A stretch of 64,000 nt of DNA from G963664115 sp965263045 (GCA_965263045.1 CBDHGK010000041.1:930001-994000), one strand, 5' to 3'; shown: positions 34,979 to 43,943, counted from the stretch's first letter. Numbers and translations: made by a program. Notes: generated from the sequence alone by a model not told the origin.

Positions 34979-35392
34979 AGTCACACTCGACAGGACGACC
35001 TGTAGTCCTTCGCGATTCGTGTCCCAGGTCAGGCGTTGGGAAGCTTCCAGGGGCTCCAACCAGGCATAGGCAACATGCTCATCGGACAGAATCACGGAGT
35101 GATAGCGTGCGACCTCAGCGCCCACCAGGTGCTCCCGCACCCGGGCTCGGCCCTTCTCGAAATGGAATTCCACACCGGTTTCGACGAAGTGGAGCACGTC
35201 GGTGATACCGGTTTCCTCTCCGAGCTCGCGTCCGGCCGAATGCATGAAATGACGATCCTCAGGTTCCATTTTCCCGGTGACCGGCTGCCAGATTCCACCC
35301 CGATCGGCTGGGCGCTGGAGCAGCAGGACCTGGATCTCAGGCGCTCTGCAGTAAACAATGACCTGAACCTTCCGTATGATGGCCTGAGACAT
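34976..35392 (-). CDS. NUDIX hydrolase, NudB-like
   Basis: 138 residues from ATG 35392. NUDIX box GKMEPEDRHFMHSAGRELGEETGI (GX5EX7REXXEEXGI pattern; the spacing to the REXXEE part is slightly expanded). N-terminal VQVIVYCRAPEIQVLLLQRPADRGGIWQPVTG resembles dihydroneopterin triphosphate/dATP pyrophosphohydrolases. C-terminal SDEHVAYAWLEPLEASQRLTW. Its TAG stop lies in the terminal repeat of the element at 34617-34978, so the original C-terminus may have been trimmed or replaced by that insertion. Divergent from the release-factor-like gene. Confidence 0.88.
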   Translation of the reverse strand: MSQAIIRKVQVIVYCRAPEIQVLLLQRPADRGGIWQPVTGKMEPEDRHFMHSAGRELGEETGITDVLHFVETGVEFHFEKGRARVREHLVGAEVARYHSVILSDEHVAYAWLEPLEASQRLTWDTNREGLQVVLSSVT

Positions 35393-35443
35393 GGTTGATA
35401 TGCATTGTATACGGTCCCCCTGGATCGGTGTCCGGTGCCCCCT

Positions 35444-35875
35444 ATGATCGAGGTTGGAGACGAGGCGCGGATTCCAGAAGATGAATTGGAATTCCGTATG
35501 GGCACCAGCAGCGGACCCGGCGGTCAAAACGTCAATCGCGTTCGAACACGGGTGACGGTGTGCTTCGATGTGGTATTGACGCCCAGTCTGACCGACCTCC
35601 AACGGGAACGCATTCTTGACTGCCTGGGGCCCCGGATCAACAAGGCGGGCATCCTCAAGGTGCGATCCCAGAAGCACAGGACCCAGCAGAAAAACCGCGC
35701 CGCCGCCCGGGAGCGCTTGATCGAACTGCTGGCGGGCGCACTCCACGTCGAGCGCCCCAGGCGGAAGAGTCGGGTACCCCAAGCCGCCAGGGAACGCCGG
35801 CTCGAGGAGAAGAAGCGGCGTTCACGCCGAAAGCAGGAAAGGACCCGAACACCGTCGGGAATGGATCAGGATTGA
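35444..35875 (+). CDS. Peptidyl-tRNA hydrolase of the class I release-factor family (ArfB/YaeJ-like)
   Basis: 143 residues from ATG 35444; a TTG at 35405 is the only upstream alternative. Contains the GGQ domain, FRMGTSSGPGGQNVNRVRTRVTVCFDV, and a strongly basic C-terminal tail (KSRVPQAARERRLEEKKRRSRRKQERTRTP) like that which ArfB inserts in the empty mRNA channel. It lacks codon-recognition domains. Expected to rescue stalled ribosomes. Confidence 0.9.
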   Translation: MIEVGDEARIPEDELEFRMGTSSGPGGQNVNRVRTRVTVCFDVVLTPSLTDLQRERILDCLGPRINKAGILKVRSQKHRTQQKNRAAARERLIELLAGALHVERPRRKSRVPQAARERRLEEKKRRSRRKQERTRTPSGMDQD

Positions 35876-35879
35876 AGCC

Positions 35880-36491
35880 GTGAAGCAATCGAGGCTAACG
35901 ATCGAGGACGGCTTGAGAGCCCTCCTCCGCTGGATGATGGATTCCGGGGGCGACGAACCGGTCATGGTCGGTGTCGGAGGCGGGTCTTGCGCGGGAAAGA
36001 CGACGGTGTGCACTGCCATTCGGGAAGGGATTGCGGGATCGGGTGTTCTTGGTATGGATGGTTACTACCGTTCCCGTCGCCTGGGCCCGGACCCGGCGGA
36101 AGTTAACTATGACGAGCCGGACGCGCTGGATCTCCAGCTGTTAAAGTATCACTTGAAATGTCTCCGTGCAGGTTCCGGATTTCATAAGCCTGTGTACGAT
36201 TTCAGAGACCATGTCCGCACCGGTACAAAATGGTTTGATCCCCGCCCCGTTGTTATTCTGGACGGTGTCTTCGCTCTCCATTCGAATCTCGAAGGTTGGC
36301 TTGATTTTGGAATCTTTGTGGATTGTGACGACGCGGAGCGATTGCGGCGGAGGCTCCTTCGCGACGTCGCCGAGCGTGGCCGTAGCGCTTCGGGCGTGAT
36401 CCGTCAATACGACGCAACAGTGCGGCCGATGTTTCGACAGCATGTGGAAGCGACGCGCTCACGCGCTGACCTCGTCGTCTGGAATCCATAG
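35880..36491 (+). CDS. Uridine-kinase-like P-loop kinase
   Basis: 203 residues. P-loop VGVGGGSCAGKTTVCTAIREGI, then VLGMDGYYRS and NYDEPDALDLQLLKYHLKCLRAG..FHKPVYDFRDHVRTG, VVILDGVFALHSNLEGWLDFGIFVDCDDAERLRRRLLRDVAERG. This is the order of uridine kinase / phosphoribulokinase family proteins. Follows the release-factor-like gene by 4 bases; substrate is likely a nucleoside but not fixed by sequence. Confidence 0.85.
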   Translation: MKQSRLTIEDGLRALLRWMMDSGGDEPVMVGVGGGSCAGKTTVCTAIREGIAGSGVLGMDGYYRSRRLGPDPAEVNYDEPDALDLQLLKYHLKCLRAGSGFHKPVYDFRDHVRTGTKWFDPRPVVILDGVFALHSNLEGWLDFGIFVDCDDAERLRRRLLRDVAERGRSASGVIRQYDATVRPMFRQHVEATRSRADLVVWNP

Positions 36492-36730
36492 GCTCAGTCG
36501 CCGCAGTTGAGGTGTCTCAATTGTGCTGGGTCCGGGTGCGCCCGACCCCGCCGGGATTTTACCCGCTCCGTGCCCGAAATTGCCTCCGTCTGGATTTCAC
36601 ATGGCCCGAAGGCCTTGTACGGCGGGGATCAGCGCCGCCATCACCGACACTTCGACAACCATGCACGCTAATGCGATCTGCCCGGATTGCCGATCTGTTT
36701 ATTAAGGTCACCGACCAGGGAGATACGGGC

Positions 36731-36913
36731 ATGGATGCGATCATCTTGAGTGAGCTGGAAAAAATAATTGCCTCGCTCGATGTGATCGAGAATCAGTTGA
36801 TGAAGATAGACGTGTGCAAAGCACGCCAATCGGCGCAGGCGGAAACGCATACAGAGTTCCCCTCGATGCCGTTTCCGGGGTTCGACGATAATTCGTTCTC
36901 GCTTCCCATTTGA
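36731..36913 (+). CDS. Possible small protein, unknown
   Basis: A 60-residue ORF from ATG 36731 with GGGAGATACGG upstream. N-terminal half is a regular amphipathic helix (AIILSELEKIIASLDVIENQLMKIDVCKARQ), C-terminal half is proline and phenylalanine rich (FPSMPFPGFDDNSF). Composition is protein-like but no family is recognised. Confidence 0.35.
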   Translation: MDAIILSELEKIIASLDVIENQLMKIDVCKARQSAQAETHTEFPSMPFPGFDDNSFSLPI

Positions 36914-37058
36914 ATTTCCACCGAGCAAAAGCCGTGCGGTCGCGCAGACTCCCGAAGTGGACGGCGCCCGACACAAACGGGCCTTTTCAACCACCAACAA
37001 CCGGATTCGTCGTCGTCGGGCGGCCAGTGAATTCCCGACTGCCGCGCCCCTTAACATT

Positions 37059-37127
37059 CCGGCAGGCGAAACCGGCTCTTGCCTGAGAGCCCCCGTTGCA
37101 ACACTGGAAGACCATCGGGCCTGCCGG
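37059..37127 (+). ncRNA. Candidate structured RNA or leader element
   Basis: A perfect 9-bp stem, CCGGCAGGC (37059) with GCCTGCCGG (37119), encloses a perfect 6-bp hairpin GGCTCT-tgcctg-AGAGCC (37074-37091) and a further CCG...CGG pairing. The organisation resembles a small junction aptamer. It lies about 265 bases before the 37393 gene. It does not match a riboswitch class I know. Confidence 0.3.
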
Positions 37128-37181
37128 GTCGGTGGTGAGCGTGATTTGCTGCTGGAGCGGCCAAGCGACCGGCTCAGGCTC

Positions 37182-37221
37182 GATGGTCCGATGGTCCGAT
37201 GGTCCGATGGTCCGATGGCCC
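37182..37221 (+). repeat. 8-bp tandem repeat, five units
   Basis: GATGGTCC repeated four times in a row and a fifth unit GATGGCCC, in the 479-base gap between 36914 and 37392. No gene is supported in this gap. Confidence 0.9.
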
Positions 37222-37392
37222 GGTGAACCGCACCGTTCGAGCGACCCGGTTGCGCAGAAGATCTATTGACAGACGAACGTTCGTGATGAACAATTCTTCC
37301 ATTCGACCTTGCCGGTCGAGTGCTGTGGAAACCGTGAACTTGGAGTCGCACCCGGGTCCAACTCCAAGGTTGAACGTGCTGAGGTGTTGCTG

Positions 37393-37620
37393 ATGTCGAG
37401 AGCCGTGGCTATCTGTTCCCTTGTGACCGTCGTGTGGCTGCTTGCGGCGCCGCTACCCGCCGTGGCCTATGTCGGGCCGGGCTCAGGCATCACCGTGATC
37501 GGCGCTGCCCTCGCGTTTTTTGGCGGCATCGTCCTCGCCATCATCGGTTTCGTCTGGTACCCCGTCAAGCGTTTGATGCGGGCGTGGTCTAAGAACCCCG
37601 CAACTGACAGACAATCCTGA
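37393..37620 (+). CDS. Small membrane protein with YVGPGSG motif
   Basis: 75 residues from ATG 37393. A signal-like helix (ICSLVTVVWLLAAPLPAVAYVGPGSG) and a second helix (ITVIGAALAFFGGIVLAIIGFVWYPVKRLMRAW). I recall the AYVGPGSG...WYPVKR arrangement from small conserved membrane proteins near phosphodiesterase or sulfotransferase genes. Immediately upstream of another membrane gene (2-base gap), so probably the start of a small operon with the sulfotransferase. Confidence 0.7.
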   Translation: MSRAVAICSLVTVVWLLAAPLPAVAYVGPGSGITVIGAALAFFGGIVLAIIGFVWYPVKRLMRAWSKNPATDRQS

Positions 37621-37622
37621 GT

Positions 37623-37997
37623 GTGATCTACCTGGCCGCCTCTCTGGCCATCGCTTGCTTCGCCATCGGTCTTGGCCTCTTCCGTATTATTCCGGCAGCA
37701 GCGAGAGCCGTGCAGACCAGCCGTGACGCAGTCCGCATGATGGCCGATCGGACTCTCGATGATGCCGAAAAAGAGCAGGCCGTCCAGAAAGCGGCGCTCT
37801 CGCTGATCGGCAGCTTCATATCCATCTCCGCTCGCGGCGCCGGAGCCGCGGTCCTTTCCCTGCTGCTGCTGTTCGCTTTTGAGGTCACCGGGTTCGCCCC
37901 GATCCGAGCCGTCACCCAATGGCTGGCCACATGGGAAGCCATTGTGGCTGCATCCGTCATCATGACCTTTGTGTATTTCGTTGGGCGAAGGCGCTGA
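37623..37997 (+). CDS. Membrane protein, unknown
   Basis: 124 residues with helices at about 3-25 (YLAASLAIACFAIGLGLFRIIPAA), 72-95 (GAGAAVLSLLLLFAFEVTGFA) and 103-120 (WEAIVAASVIMTFVYFVG), and an amphipathic cytoplasmic part between. No domain recognised. Sits between the YVGPGSG protein and the sulfotransferase. Confidence 0.65.
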   Translation: MIYLAASLAIACFAIGLGLFRIIPAAARAVQTSRDAVRMMADRTLDDAEKEQAVQKAALSLIGSFISISARGAGAAVLSLLLLFAFEVTGFAPIRAVTQWLATWEAIVAASVIMTFVYFVGRRR

Positions 37998-38023
37998 GGG
38001 GCGTTTAGATGAGGGGCATTTAG

Positions 38024-39103
38024 ATGAAGGGCCTTGAAGAGAGCTACTCCTCCGTCGACCGGATCGTCCACCGACTTGCCTTCGCCAACCGCTCCATGCA
38101 GATGACGGCGATGGACATTGAAAGCACTCTTTTCTCAAAACGTTTCAAACATATCGCGGTGGATCAGCCGGTATTTGTCACCTCGCTTCCCCGGGCGGGT
38201 ACGACGCTCCTTCTCGAAGTGCTGAGCCGGTTGCCCGGCTTCGTCAGCCACTGCTATCGGGATATGCCCCTCGTGCTCGCTCCCCTGCTCTGGGAGTTGT
38301 TCTCCGAGCGTTTTCGTAAGCCCGGAGATCTGCGCGAACGGGCCCACGGCGATGGAATGGCCGTCAGCTACGATAGTCCGGAAGCCTTCGAGGAAGTCCT
38401 GTGGCGGTTTTCCTGGCCGGACAAATTTGGAGACGACCACATCGCGCTCTGGTCACCCACCGAAGAGACCGGGGACTTCCGGAGATTTTTCACGGAACAT
38501 ATTCAGAAATTGATCGCGTCGCGACCCGGGAGCGAGTCCCCGGCGCGCTACGTGTCCAAGAACAACGCCAACATCGCACGCCTTCCATTCCTGCGGAAAC
38601 TCTACCCGGAGGGCATCGTCCTGGTCCCGTTTCGCCATCCCCTCGATCAGGCCGAGTCGCTGCTGGGCCAGCACCGCAGGTTCCTCGACGTTCACGCCCG
38701 CGAAGCTTTTTCCCGGAAATACATGGAAGATATCGGACACCTGGAATTCGGAGCGCTGCACCGGCCCATACGGTTTGACGGAATCGATCAGGTCTCGGAC
38801 CGGTACTCGACGGAAACCCTGGACTACTGGCTTGCATACTGGGTGATCGCATTCACGCATATCTGGCGCTTTCGCGATCAGATCACGCTGGTATCCTACG
38901 AAAACTGCTGCGAGGATTTTCGATCCGTGGCCGCGGCGATGGCCCGATACCTGCACGTGGATCGCGACGATCTGCTCGACGCGGCCGGTGACCGGTTCCG
39001 TCGGCCGAACCGCTACAGCAACGAAGCCGAGGTTCGAGACAGAGACCTGCTGGAGGGGGCCTGTCGATTGCACGATCAATTGTTAGAAGCCAGTATTGCC
39101 TGA
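38024..39103 (+). CDS. Sulfotransferase family protein
   Basis: 359 residues. The 5'-phosphosulfate-binding loop is VFVTSLPRAGTTLLLEVLSRLPGFVSH; the 3'-phosphate region is ILVPFRHPLDQAESLLGQHRR..; later WRFRDQITLVSYENCCEDF. The pattern is that of PAPS-dependent sulfotransferases. No signal peptide. Substrate unknown; the preceding two membrane proteins suggest a cell-surface or exported substrate. Confidence 0.88.
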   Translation: MKGLEESYSSVDRIVHRLAFANRSMQMTAMDIESTLFSKRFKHIAVDQPVFVTSLPRAGTTLLLEVLSRLPGFVSHCYRDMPLVLAPLLWELFSERFRKPGDLRERAHGDGMAVSYDSPEAFEEVLWRFSWPDKFGDDHIALWSPTEETGDFRRFFTEHIQKLIASRPGSESPARYVSKNNANIARLPFLRKLYPEGIVLVPFRHPLDQAESLLGQHRRFLDVHAREAFSRKYMEDIGHLEFGALHRPIRFDGIDQVSDRYSTETLDYWLAYWVIAFTHIWRFRDQITLVSYENCCEDFRSVAAAMARYLHVDRDDLLDAAGDRFRRPNRYSNEAEVRDRDLLEGACRLHDQLLEASIA

Positions 39104-39390
39104 CCCGACGGCTCCGGTGTCGAGCCAGCGGTGACCACAGACTTCCGGTCGCGCAATATCGCTCATTGCATTGCGGCCAGCAGTGCAATGAATCGCCCAA
39201 CGACGGCCCAATTTTGATTGCGAAACAGCACCTGCCTTCACTATCCTCGTGCTACAGAGATTGACGGGCCGATAAGCCGGGGCTTCGGCCGCACCCGCCA
39301 ACCGCGTCGCATAGGGCGGTGCCATCGTTAACCGGCGAGTCCGTCATCCGCACCACGTCGGATCGCATACCCCGAGGTGAGTTCGTGGAT

Positions 39391-40953
39391 ATGTTTTTGG
39401 CAACGGCGGACAATCACTCCATATCGGAACTTCGGGCGCTGGCGGTATCCGTCGTAGCGGTGTTCGTCGTCGGCTTTCTCTCGCCCTCGGTTAACGGTAT
39501 ACATGCCCGTCCATTGCAGGAAGACCCGACTGTCACCGATCGCAGGATTCTTGCGGGGAGGCCGGGCACTCCTCCGGAGGTGCTGGCCGAGCTCGCCGAA
39601 GACAAGGACCTTCAGGTGAGACAGGCGGTTGCGCGCAACCGAGGTGCCCCTCCGGCGGTCCTGGCCCAACTCGCAGAAAGGCTGAGCACCAGCAAGGAAG
39701 TTGCCGAGAATCCGGTGACCCCCCCGGAAGTCCTGGCCGAGCTCGCGGAGAGTCCTTACCGGGATGTTAGAAACGTTGTTGCCAAGAATCCGGTGACTCC
39801 CCCGGAAGTCCTGGCGCGGCTGGCCCAACGGGACGCACTGGACGCTCGGAGGGCTGATGCCCGAAACCCGCGAACGGCGCCAGAAGTCCTGGCAATGCTT
39901 GCAGAAGCGCCCGATCCCGTCACCCGTGCGGCTGTTGCCAGGAACCCGGCGGCTCCTCCCGATATCCTGGTTCAACTCGCAAAAGAGAACAATGCGGACG
40001 TTCGAAGGGCAGTTGAGCGAAACCCGGGGACTCCTCCGGCCGTCCTGGCACAACTCGCCCAGGAGAAGGATCTGGATACTGGAAGATCTGTCGCGCAGAA
40101 CCCAGCCACGTCTCCAGAGACACTGGCGCGGCTTGCGGAAATAGACGATTCGGGGATCAGAAGGGCGATTGCACGAAATTCACGGACTCCGCCAGAGGTC
40201 CTGGCCCGGTTTGCGCTCGAGAACGATGCGGCAATTAAAAGGGCCGTTGCGCGGAATGCGGCGACGCCTCCGGATATTCTGGCCGAGCTCGCAGTCGACA
40301 CCGGCGAATATCGGATAACGGTCGCGGGCAACCCGAGCACACCCGCCTACGTTCTGGCCGGGCTGGCCAGGGAGACCGATTTGACGCTCAGAAGGGCGGT
40401 TGCAGGGAATCCGGGTGCGGGGGCGGCAGCCCTGGCCGAGCTGGCTGAAGACACCGACGTTGCGGTCGTCGATCGGGTCGCACTCAACCCGGGCACCCCG
40501 CCCGAAGCACTGGCCGGCATCGCTTCTTTTGACCGGACCGGCAGCGAAAGTACCGTCTGGGGCAACTGGGCCACGCCTGTCGCCACACTCGCAGATACTG
40601 CGGTTGTGGTCCCGAACCCGCGCTATACCATACTCCGGGAGATGCTCAAACCCATGATCTCGGCCAGCGATGACCTGGCCTATGCCATGAAAATCTATAC
40701 GGACGGGCCGGCATACGAGAATGGGAATGGGACACTCCGGAAACAGAATCTGGTCTTGAACCTCTATCGACGCACCCAGACCGGATTTCGACTGCTAGAG
40801 CGCAAGGTTTTCAGTCAGAACTTTCCGCATGTCATCGCGGATCGTCGGGATCTGGACTTTCGACTGTCGGCCGTCGCGGCCTGGCTTGACGGTTGGCAGC
40901 GGACCCTGGGTGTCTCTGATGATGTCTCTGATGATGCCTCTGACGGACGCTAA
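39391..40953 (+). CDS. Exported protein with about 13 leucine-rich-variant (LRV) repeats
   Basis: About 520 residues from ATG 39391 (39319 is possible). Signal-type helix ALAVSVVAVFVVGFLSPSVNG, then a tandem array of 25-26-residue units of the type PGTPPEVLAELAEDKDLQV + RQAVARN (consensus NPxTPPEVLAxLAxDxDxxVRRAVARN) over about residues 55-395. These form an alpha-superhelix for protein binding. The last about 110 residues (YTILREMLKPMISASDDLAYAMKIYTDGP...) are a separate unknown domain. The very end, DDVSDDASDGR, is encoded by a short direct repeat and abuts a transposase remnant, so the C-terminus may be truncated. Confidence 0.85.
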   Translation: MFLATADNHSISELRALAVSVVAVFVVGFLSPSVNGIHARPLQEDPTVTDRRILAGRPGTPPEVLAELAEDKDLQVRQAVARNRGAPPAVLAQLAERLSTSKEVAENPVTPPEVLAELAESPYRDVRNVVAKNPVTPPEVLARLAQRDALDARRADARNPRTAPEVLAMLAEAPDPVTRAAVARNPAAPPDILVQLAKENNADVRRAVERNPGTPPAVLAQLAQEKDLDTGRSVAQNPATSPETLARLAEIDDSGIRRAIARNSRTPPEVLARFALENDAAIKRAVARNAATPPDILAELAVDTGEYRITVAGNPSTPAYVLAGLARETDLTLRRAVAGNPGAGAAALAELAEDTDVAVVDRVALNPGTPPEALAGIASFDRTGSESTVWGNWATPVATLADTAVVVPNPRYTILREMLKPMISASDDLAYAMKIYTDGPAYENGNGTLRKQNLVLNLYRRTQTGFRLLERKVFSQNFPHVIADRRDLDFRLSAVAAWLDGWQRTLGVSDDVSDDASDGR

Positions 40954-40954
40954 G

Positions 40955-41201
40955 CCCTATCCGCAAGCGCTTCACTCGTCCCTATCGTCCCCAGACCAGC
41001 GGTAAGGCCGAGCGTTTTATCCAAACTCTTTTACGGGAATGGGCCTACGCTCGAATCTACATCACATCCAACGAGCGTATGTCCGTCCTTCCAATCTTCT
41101 TGACCCATTACAATCACCATCGAGGGCACGGCAGCTTACAATACAAACCACCCGTTACTCGGTTGCCTGGTGTGCACAACCTTGCTGGAATTCACAGCTA
41201 G
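40955..41201 (+). pseudogene. IS481-family transposase remnant, C-terminal part
   Basis: Frame reads PIRKRFTRPYRPQTSGKAERFIQTLLREWAYARIYITSNERM, then FLTHYNHHRGHGSLQYKPPVTRL and ends NLAGIHS at 41199-41201. This is the final third of an IS481/IS3-type integrase core with the catalytic glutamate (KAERF). No start or first two thirds present. It lies between the LRV gene and the convergent beta-propeller gene. Confidence 0.85.
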
Positions 41202-43369
41202 TCGAATGCCTCCGGGACGTAGAACGTCTTGATGGTGTTTCCAGCGGCAGTGGCAATGATCACCTCTTTGTGGTCAGGATCGAGAGTCATTGTTCTTCCG
41301 GTCTCCCGAGGCTCCAGGGGAGCGGGAATTTTCATAAACGGTTGTCGGACTTCTCCGCTCGTCGGGATGTTCCAGATTTCGATGTTTCCGTCCTGGTGGC
41401 TGATCAACCGCTGCTTCGGAGGATATACCGCTCCAATGTCCGCTCCATACATCACAGCCCTCGGTTTCGTATTTCCGCTGGCAGTGCGATCAAAAACCAG
41501 GATCTTCGGTTCATTGAGCGCTTGTGACAAATTGCTGTATTCGTTAACCGGAACGAGCAAGAGATTGTGGATCGGATCCACTCGAATGCGGGGATTGCCA
41601 CCCTTGCCCACGAAGATACCTTCCTTCTGCCGGCCGAGTGCCAGTTGCGTGTCGGGCCCGGACAGAACCCGGATGGGCGGGACGTCTCCTCTCGCCTCAC
41701 GCGCGTAAACCCGGATTTCCTGCTTCGGCGTCGTGATGTAGATTTCGTCGTGCTCAGCGTCGATGGTCACCTTGTCGAACGCCCCGACCCCCATTATTCC
41801 CGTCTGCCCTCCTTGAATAACGCGAATCGGAGCTTCCTCGCCGTCAGCTCCACCCCGAAACGTCAGGATGGCCTGGGCGAGAGCGCTGGTGACAACAATT
41901 TCATCGTGAATCGCGTCATAGGCGAAGTCGTGCATCGTTCTACCGAGAAGAGACTTCTGACCTTCGATCGAGCGAATATAGGGTGTGTTTTCTTCCGCCA
42001 GCCTGGCGAAGATCGCAATCTGCGGATGGTTGACTCAGTTCGGTACCAGTATTTGCTCCCGCCTGCTGTCGTAGGCCACCGCAGTGGTCCTGCCGAAATT
42101 GAGCGCTTTCTTGCCGTCGGGCGCACTGCGGATTCTCCGCAACGGGGGTGTGTTGCCATCGGCCATTAGCGGATAAGCCGTGGCCGAAGCCGTGCCCATG
42201 TTGGACACCCACACCTCCCTGTTCTTCAGATCGAGAGCGATACCCGTCGGATAACTCAGGCGCGTCTGGTCCCCCTTGATCACCCGCGCGGGGGCGACGT
42301 TGCCGTTGGCCGTTGCTGCGGCGGCGAACACGAGGATCGACTGGCCAATGTCGTTGGCGACATAGAGGTCTCCGTTTTCCGGATTCAATTTCATCGCGGC
42401 GGGCCAGTTCAGCTGGGTCTGGTCGCCCTGGATGACCCTCAGCGGAGGCGTGTCGCCGCTCGCGTGGAGAGCGTAAATCTTGATTGCAGGGTCCTCATAC
42501 CCCCCGGTGCCGGGCGTTGTGAAGTCGCTGTAGTGGCCCCAGGTGTTCACGTACATGAGTTGGTTTTCTTCGTCGACGGCGATGCCGTGGACGGAGTTCA
42601 GCCCTGTATTCGGTCCCACGAGTCTTCGAATGGGCAGATCCTCGCCCGAAGCGTCCTTGTGATAGACGTCAACCTCGGGCGGAAACTCGACGGTTACGAA
42701 AAGTTCGGATCTCGCTTCGTCAACAGCGATGTTGTAGACCCGATGAAGCGTGTGCAGTACGCGTTTCGGAGAGACATTGCCGTTGGCGTCGTGAGAAAAC
42801 ACGATCATCTTGTCGCCTACGTCGGATTCAAGGGAATAGATGTCACTGTTATTCGGGTCGATATACAGGCCGTTGTTGAACTGGATCTGCGTTTGATCGC
42901 CCTGGACCTGGCGCTTCGGTTCGGTGAACCTGGCGGTGGAGGGAGTATTGTCCAGCCGGTTGAAGACACGGTACGACCACAAATTGTTGTCCTGGAGAAT
43001 GATCTCATCGTTGCGCAGGTCGAGCCCGATGGCACTGTAGGTGGGCTCGAGATCCCGGATCGTGCGTACAGGCTCGAGAACTCTCTCAGTACTCCCGGCA
43101 CGGGGGCCCGGCCCTGGTATCTGCTGTTGCATGGCCGCTATCTGATTTTCACGCTGCAGCAAGGCCGTTAAACGGGTATCGAACTGCGGTTCCAACGGGG
43201 TGTCCCACGTGCACAACTCGGCGTCGGGAAAATGCTGGACGGAAACCAGTCGACCTGAGCCCGCACTTTGCGATGAGGCCGGCTCAGCCACAGCAGCGGC
43301 CAGTATGGTGGCTGTGATCGCAGGGACCACGAGAAATCCTATTCGGCCTTTCTTTCTTCTGATTCGCAT
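41198..43369 (-). CDS. Exported beta-propeller (NHL-like repeat) protein with one in-frame TGA
   Basis: Start ATG 43369; signal peptide IGFLVVPAITATILAAAVAEPASS. The frame runs 444 codons to TGA at 42035-42037 and then continues in the same frame without any stop for 278 codons to 41198. Both halves are made of the same repeats (A.GDTPPLRVIQGDQTQLNWPAAMKLNPENGDLYVAN type units, with IDPNNSDIYSLES, IAVDEENQLMYVNTWG and the like), so this is one propeller gene of about 722 residues. The second half begins VNHPQIAIFARLAEENTPYIRSIEGQKSLLGRTMHDFAYD and has no good start of its own. The TGA is either a nonsense mutation, a sequencing error, or recoding (selenocysteine). Confidence 0.8.
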
Positions 43370-43472
43370 TTCGCCTCCTCGTGATGCATTTCAGAATACA
43401 TAAATCAATACAATTTGCAGTATGGGGGATCACCAAGCGCTGAAACAATGTCGGAGCTACATCTGGAAGCTA

Positions 43473-43850
43473 GAGGTCCCCGCCAAACGGATTGTAACTT
43501 ATCATGAGTGCTGCGTTTTCCTGTCCTCTGCGCAAGCCAGTTGATCTCCTGAGTCAGCAGTTCGCCAACTAAAGATACGCTCGGTCGTTCATTCAGACAT
43601 CCTGTCTGAACGACCGGCGACCCTCGCCATCTTCCTGATGGCGATGCCTATGGGGATAGGTGAAACGTCGCACCGGGTCCCATAAGGGCCCTGCACGGTC
43701 CCCCGTGCTGGGGACCGCCTTCATATTGAAGAGGCGGAGCCGAGGCGTCCAGAGTACTAAGATAATCGCTGTGCGTCAGGATGAATCCGTTCACTGATGA
43801 AGTTCTGATTCCCGACATTTGATGGGTACATTAATTGTGACGGGGACCAC
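43473..43850. mobile_element. Non-autonomous IS630-type element (378 bp)
   Basis: Left end GAGGTCCCCGCCAAACGGAT at 43473 matches, with few changes, the right end of IS630 element B; right end ...TTAATTGTGACGGGGACCAC at 43850 matches its left end. TA flanks both sides (43471-43472 and 43851-43852). There is no transposase; the interior instead holds the hairpin array at 43582-43737. Confidence 0.7.
43508..43796 (+). ncRNA. Hairpin array resembling HEARO / omega-RNA
   Basis: Successive stems on the plus strand: CGGTCGTT...AACGACCG (43582/43609) enclosing CAGACA-tcc-TGTCTG; CGCCATC-ttcct-GATGGCG (43625-43643); CCTAT-gggg-ATAGG (43647-43660); GGTCCCC-cgtgct-GGGGACC (43697-43716); CCGCCTTCA-tat-TGAAGAGGCGG (43715-43737). 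Between them are unpaired blocks such as GGCGATGCC and GGTGAAACG, which I recall as conserved in HEARO/IscB omega-RNAs. ATGA borders the segment on both sides (43504-43507 and 43797-43800). No IscB/IsrB ORF follows. Outer limits are uncertain. Confidence 0.5.
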
Positions 43851-43943
43851 TAGAGGAAGAATCGGGAGGTGAATAATGCGGCTGCGATTGCTGAGGATGC
43901 CGCCAATCCGTCGACGGTTTCCTTATCAAATCCTAACTGAAAA

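Noticed and set aside
41198..41935. Separate gene for the second half of the beta-propeller
   Set aside because: It is in the same frame as the first half, continues its repeats directly after the TGA and has neither RBS nor signal peptide.
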